A stretch of 29,066 bases of DNA from NCBI GenBank assembly GCA_036389485.1, contig DASVPR010000056.1, forward strand, positions 1-29,066. The letters are read 5' to 3'. The position numbers and the translations under genes were made by a program. This DNA is from CADCVT01 sp036389485. GTDB taxonomy: Bacteria; Actinomycetota; Thermoleophilia; Solirubrobacterales; Solirubrobacteraceae. Shown here piece by piece: positions 23,859-29,066 of this stretch (the stretch's first letter is position 1; every line of letters begins with the position of its first letter). The notes below the pieces were generated by a model. It made no database searches, was not told where the DNA came from, and worked only from the letters and a program-made list of their open reading frames with translations.

Positions 23859-24839
23859 GTGTCCCGGCCCGTCGCCCTGATCGCGCTGCTCGCGGCGCTC
23901 GTGCTCGCCTCGTGCGGCGGCGACGACAAGGAATCGGGCGACTCGGTCAAGAGCACTTCGACCGAGCCGCCCGCCGCCGCGGTGTCCTTCCCGAGCGGGG
24001 GCAACAAGACGATCCGTGCGCTGCGTGCGAGCGCTCCCGAGAAGGCGGTCTTCGCCCCGAGCGTCTTCCTGCTGCGGCCCGGCGAGAACCGCGTCGGCTT
24101 CGCTCTGTTCGACGTCTCGCGCAAGCAGATCTTGCCCGACGCTGTCGCGGTCTACGTCGCGCAGCCGGACGGGCGGCGGCTGCGCGGCCCGTTCGAGGCG
24201 CGGCGCGAGTCGCTGCGGGTCAAGCCGCAGTTCATGTCCCGTCAGACGCAGGCGGACCTCGACGACGTCGACTCGTTCTGGGTCGCCGACGTGAAGTTCC
24301 CCAAGCCCGGGCGGTACGTCGTCACCGCGCTCGTGTCGATCGACGGCTCGCTGGCGTCGACCTCGCAGATCGAGATGCGCGCCGGCCGGCGCGGCGGCCC
24401 GCCGGACGTCGGCGAGAAGGCGATCAAGGTCTCCACGGACACGGTCGCTTCGGCTGCCGGCAACGTCGAGTCGATCGATACGCGCATCCCGCCGCTGCCC
24501 GACCTGCACGAGAAGGACCTCGCCGACGTGCTCGGCAAGGAGCCGATCGTGCTCGCTTTCGCGACGCCGCAGCTGTGTCAGACGCGCGTGTGCGGGCCGG
24601 TGGTCGACGTCGTCGCGGAGGTCAAGAACGAGGTGGGGGACGGCATCACGTTCATCCACCAGGAGATCTACAACGACAACGACATCAACAAGGGCTTCCG
24701 GCCGCAGGTCGGGCAGTGGCGACTGCCGACCGAGCCGTGGACGTTCCTGATCGACAAGTCCGGCACGGTGGTCGAGCGGTTCGAGGGCGCGGTGAGCGTC
24801 GACGAGCTGCGCGCGGCGGTCGAGAAGCTGAAGTCGTGA
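23859..24839 (+). CDS. Lipoprotein with C-terminal thioredoxin-like domain
   Basis: The 326-residue protein has a lipoprotein signal with lipobox LASC (C19). After a polar linker (20-45) comes a beta-rich domain (about 46-175, with LLRPGENRVGFALFDVSRKQ and VKFPKPGRYVV). A thioredoxin-like domain (about 210-326) has C240-QTRV-C245, LPTEPWTFLIDKSGTVVERFEG and a terminal helix. The CX4C spacing is not the usual CXXC. The role is presumably redox or metal handling at the outer face of the membrane. The GTG at 23859 is preceded by a -10 box at leaderless distance. The stop overlaps the GTG of the DUF6328 gene (GTGA). Confidence 0.82.
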   Translation: MSRPVALIALLAALVLASCGGDDKESGDSVKSTSTEPPAAAVSFPSGGNKTIRALRASAPEKAVFAPSVFLLRPGENRVGFALFDVSRKQILPDAVAVYVAQPDGRRLRGPFEARRESLRVKPQFMSRQTQADLDDVDSFWVADVKFPKPGRYVVTALVSIDGSLASTSQIEMRAGRRGGPPDVGEKAIKVSTDTVASAAGNVESIDTRIPPLPDLHEKDLADVLGKEPIVLAFATPQLCQTRVCGPVVDVVAEVKNEVGDGITFIHQEIYNDNDINKGFRPQVGQWRLPTEPWTFLIDKSGTVVERFEGAVSVDELRAAVEKLKS

Positions 24840-25330
24840 GCGACACCGAGCGCGAGCGGGACGCCGAGCGCGACGAGACCCCGGCCGAGCGCGCCGACCG
24901 CAACATGCAGGAGCTGCTGCAGGAGCTCCGCGTCGCGACCACCGGCGTGCAGGTCCTCTTCGCGTTCCTCATGGCGGTGCCGTTCCAGCAGCGCTTCCAG
25001 ACCGTCTCGCAGTTCCAGGAGAAGGTCTACTTCGTGACGCTGCTCCTGTCGGTCTGCGCGATCGCGTTCATGATCGCGCCGAGCGCATACCACCGGCTGA
25101 ACTTCGCGCAGCGCGACAAGAGCCACATCGTGCGAGCGGCGTCGCGTCTGGCGGTCGCGGGGATGGTGTTCCTCGCGCTCGCGATGACCGGCGCGGTCAT
25201 GCTCATCACCGACTTCCTCTTCAAGTCGGGGACGGTCACGGTCACGGTGGCCGGCACGGCGCTGCTCTTCGTGGCCCTGTGGTTCGTCCTGCCGCTGGTC
25301 CGCCGGGCGCAGAACACGAAGTCCTCCTAG
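24836..25330 (+). CDS. DUF6328 membrane protein
   Basis: The 164-residue protein has a charged N-terminus (DTERERDAERDE) and four predicted membrane segments (about 37-51, 64-82, 105-127, 134-155). The sequence ELRVATTGVQVLFAFLMAVPFQ, then SAYHRLNFAQRDK, is characteristic of DUF6328, a family of unknown function common in actinomycetes. It is translationally coupled to the upstream thioredoxin-like lipoprotein by GTGA, so the two may form a membrane complex. It ends 25 bases before tRNA-Met. Confidence 0.8.
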   Translation: MSDTERERDAERDETPAERADRNMQELLQELRVATTGVQVLFAFLMAVPFQQRFQTVSQFQEKVYFVTLLLSVCAIAFMIAPSAYHRLNFAQRDKSHIVRAASRLAVAGMVFLALAMTGAVMLITDFLFKSGTVTVTVAGTALLFVALWFVLPLVRRAQNTKSS

Positions 25331-25339
25331 CGCGCGCGG

Positions 25340-25345
25340 TACCTT
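25340..25345 (+). promoter_or_regulatory. Candidate -10 box of tRNA-Met
   Basis: TACCTT fits TANNNT and lies ten bases before the mature 5' end of the tRNA. No good -35 element is visible upstream, inside the end of the DUF6328 gene. Confidence 0.35.
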
Positions 25346-25355
25346 CCGCAGCCGC

Positions 25356-25429
25356 GGGCCGGTAGCTCAGTTGGTCAGAGCAGCGGACTCATAATCCGTT
25401 CGACGCAGGTTCGAATCCTGCCCGGCCCA
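25356..25429 (+). tRNA. tRNA-Met (CAU), elongator type
   Basis: The acceptor GGGCCGG pairs fully with CCGGCCC (25422-25428), with discriminator A. Full pairing at the first position and the lack of three consecutive G:C pairs in the anticodon stem argue against initiator tRNA. The anticodon loop is CTCATAA with CAT at 25390-25392. The T arm is GCAGG-TTCGAAT-CCTGC. CCA is not encoded. A tRNA-Ile2 with a modified C34 has the same anticodon and is not excluded. Confidence 0.93.
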
Positions 25430-25439
25430 TCCCAGTATC

Positions 25440-25459
25440 CGCCGTGTTTCTCGGCGTTT
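25440..25459 (+). terminator. Weak hairpin after tRNA-Met
   Basis: CGCCG and CGGCG pair around a 7-base loop TGTTTCT, followed by TTT. The stem is only five pairs, so this is a weak candidate. The rest of the gap to the stress protein (to 25555) shows nothing I recognise. Confidence 0.3.
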
Positions 25460-25555
25460 CGCGCCTTCCGGATGTGGCGCTCAAGGCCTCGGATCGCGCC
25501 GTACGAGTTCCCAAATGGGCGATTGAGGTGTCGGTCGACCGCGCACCCGCGCTGC

Positions 25556-26065
25556 TCAGCTCGTCGGCGACGGGACCGGGACGACGAGCACGGGCACCTC
25601 GCTGTTGTGCAGCACGTGGCGGTCGTCGCCGTCGTGGAGGAGGTGGCCGAGCGGGCCCTCGCGCTTCATCGGGACGACGATGAGGTCGGCGCCCTCCATG
25701 AGCGCGGTCTCGACGAGCACGGTCCCGGGTGTTCCCCAGTTGAGGACGGTGCGGGCGGCGACCCCATCGGGCAGTGCCGCGGCGGTCGCATCGAGCCGCG
25801 CGCGGGCGATCCGGTCGATCGTCTGCTGCTCGGCGATCGGCGGCAGACTGGGCGGCCCCAGCGCGAGGTGGGCCTCGGCGACGAGTGGCTGGGCGATCGG
25901 CGCGATCCCGGCGAGGATCAGCTCGGCGCCCAGCGCCGCGGCGTAGGCCGCGGCGGTCGCGACCGTCAGGCCGTCGTCGTCGTCGTGGAGCGGCACGCCG
26001 ACGAGGACCGATCGCGGGGTCTCGGTGTGCGGCGGCTCGGGCGAAGGGCGATGGTGCTGGGACAT
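25556..26065 (-). CDS. Universal stress protein (UspA family)
   Basis: The 169-residue protein is a single Usp domain. SVLVGVPLHDDDDG is the first strand with the acidic loop, AAAYAAALGAELILAGIAP is helix 1 and strand 2, and GTPGTVLVETALMEGADLIVV precedes the nucleotide-binding end. That end has GPLGHLLHDGDDRHVLHNSEVPVLVV, a slightly altered G-2x-G-9x-S ATP motif. Such proteins are induced by starvation, hypoxia or oxidative stress. The N-terminal 18 residues are polar and His/Pro-rich. It points towards tRNA-Met and lies 31 bases downstream of the GH15 relic. Confidence 0.85.
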   Translation of the reverse strand: MSQHHRPSPEPPHTETPRSVLVGVPLHDDDDGLTVATAAAYAAALGAELILAGIAPIAQPLVAEAHLALGPPSLPPIAEQQTIDRIARARLDATAAALPDGVAARTVLNWGTPGTVLVETALMEGADLIVVPMKREGPLGHLLHDGDDRHVLHNSEVPVLVVPVPSPTS

Positions 26066-26096
26066 GCCACCAGCGTCGCGGCCGCGGATGAGACCC

Positions 26097-26819
26097 TCAT
26101 GAGCCGCTGCCGCGGCGCCCCGCGGCGCGCGAGGTGGTCAGGCCCTGCGGGAAGTTGCCGAGCAGCTCGCCCGACCGCGTGTCGTACTCCTCGGCGAAGA
26201 GCCAGATGTCGTTGCTGGTCGGCGAGGAACGTCCCCTCGCGCCCGACCTGTCCGCGGGGCATCCGATACCGAAGGATCATGCCGTCCTCGCCGAGCTCGG
26301 GGCGAACGGCATCCGCGGTCCGGACGATCCGCTCGTCATCCCACGACACGAACCTGAACTCGGGCAGCAGCAGCACCGCCGCGTCGAGAGCGTCGGTGTC
26401 GAACGCCTGCACGAACCGCCAGTAGTCGTGGTCGAGCGGATTCCCGCGCGAGTGCCACCGCGAAAAGAGCTCGACCGGCTCCCCGTAGACGTCGAACTGC
26501 CGCTGCCGCCACGCGGGGTTTGCCGATGCGCGCGGGCCGTGCCCCGCGGTAGCTCTCGAGGTGGTCGAGCCGAACTCCTCGAGTCGCCGCTCCGCCGCCG
26601 ACGCCGTGCATGACCTGCAGGTCGTCGACCGCGCCGGCCGCGCTGCGTCGATGAACCGGCGGAACGCGTCGGCCGCGTCGCGGCAGCCGACCTCGACGGG
26701 CGAGCGCACGCTCAGCACCGAGTCGCGGACCTGGACCAGTCGATCGAGCCCGCGCGCGACACGAGCGCGACCGCGTGCCGCGCCCGGCTCACGGGGTTCT
26801 CATCCCACGGGTCGAGCAT
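26097..26819 (-). pseudogene. Decayed GH15 glucoamylase/trehalase-like gene
   Basis: Pieces of a roughly 600-residue GH15 enzyme appear in order but in changing frames. The N-terminal ALVSRAGSIDW is near 26735-26780. It is followed after a large deletion by RDAADAFRRFIDAA, then DLQVMHGVGG, ERRLEEF, LDHLESYRGARPARIG and WRQRQFDVYGEP in two alternating frames. After another deletion come LDAAVLLLPEF and DGMILRYRMP, then EGTFL. A further deletion and shift lead to IWLFAEEYDTRSGELLGNFPQGL near 26130-26205, with a stop at 26097. The segment that holds the first catalytic Glu of GH15 is gone, so no active enzyme can be made. Live members degrade trehalose or alpha-glucans. Confidence 0.82.
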
Positions 26820-26825
26820 GAGCGC

Positions 26826-27095
26826 ATGTCCACCTACCTCTACTGGGTCTTCCACGACGGCAGCGGGTGGTTCCTGCTCGCCTGCCTGGCCATCTTCGTG
26901 GGCGTCGTGTACGGCCTCTTCACGGACAAGGGCAGCGGCATCGCGCACCATCCGTACGCCAGGCCGGGCCTCGGCGGCGAGCTGGCGTCCGACCTCCCGC
27001 CCGAGTCGCTCGGGCGCGTCGAGCTCGAGCCGGTGCTCATGCGGCGACGGCCCTCGGGCCGGCGGCCACGAGCCCGGACTCGTACGCGAGCGTGA
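26826..27095 (+). CDS. Small single-pass membrane protein
   Basis: The gene encodes 89 residues. One membrane helix lies at about 13-32 (SGWFLLACLAIFVGVVYGLF), followed by DKGSGIAHHPYARPG, a GSGI..HPY motif that I associate with small actinobacterial membrane proteins of unknown function. The last 17 residues are Arg-rich (RRRPSGRRPRARTRTRA) and lie antisense to the end of the response regulator gene, so the original C-terminus may have been shorter. The ATG at 26826 has no strong Shine-Dalgarno. It starts seven bases from the start of the GH15 relic on the other strand. Confidence 0.55.
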   Translation: MSTYLYWVFHDGSGWFLLACLAIFVGVVYGLFTDKGSGIAHHPYARPGLGGELASDLPPESLGRVELEPVLMRRRPSGRRPRARTRTRA

Positions 27096-27768
27096 CGAGC
27101 TGCGCGCGGTCGCGTGCGCGCAGCTTGCACATCGCGCGGCTGACGTGCGTCTTCGCGGTCGCCGGGCTCACCACGAGGTGCTCGGCGATCTGCGCGTTGC
27201 TCATCCCCGTCGCGACGAGGGCGAGGACCTCGAGCTCGCGCGGCGTCAGCTCGTCGAGCTGCTCGGGGCGCGGGCGGTCCGGCGCCGGCTGCGCGGCGAG
27301 CGCCGCGAGAACCCGGCGGGCGACGCCAGGCGACAGCGCCGCGCCGCCCGCGGCGACCGTGCGGACCGTCTCGGCGAGGCGGCGCGGCGGCGCGTCCTCT
27401 AGCAGGAAGCCGCGCGCCCCCGCGCGCAGGGCGGCCAGCGCGTCCTCGTCGTCCTCGGCCGCGGCGAGGATCACGAGGCCGACCGCATCCAGGCGGGGAT
27501 CGTCGGCGACGCGCCGCGCGACCTCGACGCCGCCCAGCCCGACGTCCATCAGGAGCACGTCGGGGAGCAGCTGCGCGGCGAGCCGGAACGCGGCGTCGCC
27601 GTCGGCCGCCTCGGCGACGACGGCGAGGTCGTCCTCCGCGGAGAGCAGCGCGCGGAGGCCCGCCCGCACGAGGCCCTGCGCGCCGGCGACGACGACCCGG
27701 ACCGGGCGAGCGTCGGGCTCGACGAGGCGAAGGTCGGGCGGGCTGGTGAAGCGGGCGGCTCGCGGCAT
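27037..27768 (-). CDS. LuxR-type response regulator with degenerate receiver
   Basis: The 243-residue protein has a receiver-like domain (about 22-140) and a LuxR/NarL HTH (about 172-236: LTPRELEVLALVATGMSNAQIAEHL, SPATAKTHVSRAMCKL). The phospho-acceptor D75 is kept (LLMDVGL). The acidic pair is replaced by G29-A30 (VVVAGAQG), the conserved Thr/Ser by A102 (VILAAA), and the conserved Lys by E124 (GFLLEDAPP). Phosphorylation as in classical receivers is therefore unlikely. The DNA-binding domain is intact. AGGAGA before the ATG at 27768 decides the start; an upstream in-frame start is weaker. No histidine kinase gene is next to it in the window. Confidence 0.88.
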   Translation of the reverse strand: MPRAARFTSPPDLRLVEPDARPVRVVVAGAQGLVRAGLRALLSAEDDLAVVAEAADGDAAFRLAAQLLPDVLLMDVGLGGVEVARRVADDPRLDAVGLVILAAAEDDEDALAALRAGARGFLLEDAPPRRLAETVRTVAAGGAALSPGVARRVLAALAAQPAPDRPRPEQLDELTPRELEVLALVATGMSNAQIAEHLVVSPATAKTHVSRAMCKLRARDRAQLVTLAYESGLVAAGPRAVAA

Positions 27769-27882
27769 GGCGTCTCCTGTGAGCGATGTGCCCCGCACTC
27801 TTCCGCGCGCCCGCCGGGGCGACCATGGGCCGCACCCGAGACCGGCCGTCGAGGTCGCCGGAGGCGCGACTTCGGGTTGTCC

Positions 27883-29066
27883 CTACTTCCGGCGCTCGTG
27901 CTCCACGCGCGGCCCGTCGCCGTCGAGCGCGAACACGACGACGTCGTCCGGCTCGATGGCGTGCCCCACAGCGGCGCGCCCGGGCGCGACGGCGATCGCG
28001 GTCCCGACCGGCGGGGGCGTGCGCAGGATGTCGGCGATCACGAGGCTGTTGGCGACGACGACGGTGGAGCCGATCGCGTCGCTGTAGACCTCCGCCCGCG
28101 CGCGCTCCCAGCGCCGGTCCTTCGTCGGGCGGGCGAACACCGGCACCAGCAGCAGCGACACGCCGTGGGCGTGGAGAGCCGCGGCGAAGGCGTGCAACCG
28201 AGCCAGGTCCTCGCACACGAGGATCGCCAGCCGCGCGCCGCCCGCCTCCACGACGCACAGGCGCTCACCGCGGCGCAGGTCCTCGTCGATCGGCGCCGTC
28301 AGCCGGTCGGTCAGGCCCCACAGCTCGAGGTCCTGCTGGGAGAAGTTGAACGGGTGGACCTTGCGCTGGCCGGCGAGCACCTCGCCGGTCCGCGCGTCGA
28401 GCAGCACCGCCTCGTTGACCGGCGGCGACGAGCCGTTCAGGTTCCCGCTGCCGGCGACCACGAGGCGCAATCGGCTCGTCCCTGCTCGCTCGCGGTCCGC
28501 GAGCGCTCGCTGCCAGCGTTCCAGCAGCGCGCGCGAGAGGCAGAGCTCAGGCGCGACGCCGATCGCGACGTCCTGCTCGTCCCACGCCGCGATCACCCTC
28601 TCGACGCGCGCCCGCGTCGGCTCGCGGTCGGCGGGACGGATCCGGTAGAAGCGCAGCCCGGAGCGCTCCTCCACCTGCCATTCCAGCTCGTCGGGGTCGC
28701 GGATCATCGGGGAGGTGGCGACGCGTAGGCCGGCCTCGCGCTCCGGCCGGGTCAGGCGCGAGCGGGCCGGCAGCGCTACGTGACCGCAGGCCTCCCAGGC
28801 GGCGGTGCCCGCCCGCACCACGGCGCCGAACGCGTCGGCCAAGTCGTCGGGCAGCTGGCCGCGGCGCCCCGGGCGGGCGAAGCGGGGGAGGAGGGCGCCT
28901 GGCAGCGCGCCGGAGTCGAGGCGGCCCGACTCGGCGTAGCGGAGCGCGTACTCGGTGAGGGCCGGCGGGGCGACCCCGCCGAGCAGCGGGTTGACATGGG
29001 CCAGCGCGGAGTCGAGTCCCAGCAGGTTGGCGAAGGCCTGACGCGGATCGCCCGCCGCCGCAACGG
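27883..29066 (-). CDS. Carbon-nitrogen hydrolase (nitrilase superfamily), 5' end outside window
   Basis: At least 394 residues are encoded; the start lies beyond 29066 because the frame stays open to the window edge. The C-terminal part is a C-N hydrolase domain with the Glu-Lys-Cys triad: Glu in VAPELC (28546-28548), Lys in GQRKVHPF (28360-28362) and Cys in LVCEDLARL (28213-28215). These enzymes hydrolyse amides or nitriles. In front of it is an extension of more than 100 residues, helical in character (QAFANLLGLDSALAHVNPLLGG, ALTEYALRYAESGRL), with no family that I recognise. An in-frame TTG at 28842 could start a shorter form but the conserved-looking upstream frame argues against it. Confidence 0.78.
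   Translation of the reverse strand, partial: VAAAGDPRQAFANLLGLDSALAHVNPLLGGVAPPALTEYALRYAESGRLDSGALPGALLPRFARPGRRGQLPDDLADAFGAVVRAGTAAWEACGHVALPARSRLTRPEREAGLRVATSPMIRDPDELEWQVEERSGLRFYRIRPADREPTRARVERVIAAWDEQDVAIGVAPELCLSRALLERWQRALADRERAGTSRLRLVVAGSGNLNGSSPPVNEAVLLDARTGEVLAGQRKVHPFNFSQQDLELWGLTDRLTAPIDEDLRRGERLCVVEAGGARLAILVCEDLARLHAFAAALHAHGVSLLLVPVFARPTKDRRWERARAEVYSDAIGSTVVVANSLVIADILRTPPPVGTAIAVAPGRAAVGHAIEPDDVVVFALDGDGPRVEHERRK

Noticed and set aside
25430..25555. Possible attachment site or integrase remnant downstream of tRNA-Met, where GC falls slightly
   Set aside because: No direct repeat of the tRNA 3' end and no recognisable integrase pieces were found in the gap or nearby.
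28776..29063. A separate 95-codon gene on the minus strand at the window end
   Set aside because: It is Ser/Arg/Pro-rich and overlaps in another frame the open upstream extension of the carbon-nitrogen hydrolase, which looks more protein-like.

Overview
The window is about 29 kb of very GC-rich bacterial chromosome with dense, mostly intact housekeeping genes. An F420-type LLM oxidoreductase, a DUF4383 / holin-3_6 / DUF3618 membrane cluster, an actinobacterial-type LexA box (CGAAC-N4-GTTCG), DUF5995 and DUF6328 proteins and a Calx-beta secreted protein together suggest an actinomycete of the Thermoleophilia, probably Solirubrobacterales. That placement is an inference from gene content, not from a marker tree.

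Region 1 (1-8.3 kb): the 3' end of an M20 peptidase, a Nudix ADP-ribose hydrolase, a convergent DoxX-like membrane protein, xerD, a small exported protein, deoB, mutM, two tandem exported M28 peptidases and a glutaredoxin. The series Nudix - xerD - deoB resembles a gene order known from other Gram-positive bacteria. Several neighbours are translationally coupled through ATGA overlaps.

Region 2 (8.3-15.6 kb): recO, ppdK, an exported DUF5995 protein with an octapeptide-repeat cationic tail, dgt and dnaG. This is DNA repair, nucleotide pool, primase and central-metabolism housekeeping.

Region 3 (15.6-20.3 kb): a double-HTH / zinc ribbon / HNH protein sitting directly behind a LexA-type operator, tRNA-Asn with a strong hairpin, a four-gene envelope-stress type cluster (DUF4383, ElaB/YqjD-like, holin-3_6, DUF3618) and a Calx-beta secreted protein whose start codon lies inside a 13-bp inverted repeat.

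Region 4 (20.3-25.4 kb): an LLM oxidoreductase / glycosyltransferase operon, an unrecognised conserved-looking protein, an SDR, a thioredoxin-fold lipoprotein coupled to DUF6328, and tRNA-Met.

Region 5 (25.4-29.07 kb) looks more accessory: a universal stress protein, a heavily decayed GH15 glucoamylase/trehalase relic, a small membrane protein, a LuxR-type regulator with a degenerate receiver, and a carbon-nitrogen hydrolase with an N-terminal extension that runs off the window.

The most interesting points are the SOS-type operator on the HNH gene, the M28 paralogue with His in place of the catalytic Glu, the pseudo-receiver regulator, PPDK lacking its regulatory Thr, and a recurrent TANNNT box 7-12 nt before start codons that suggests leaderless transcription. 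No CRISPR array, insertion sequence, prophage or rRNA was found. No stretch longer than 300 bases lacks a gene.
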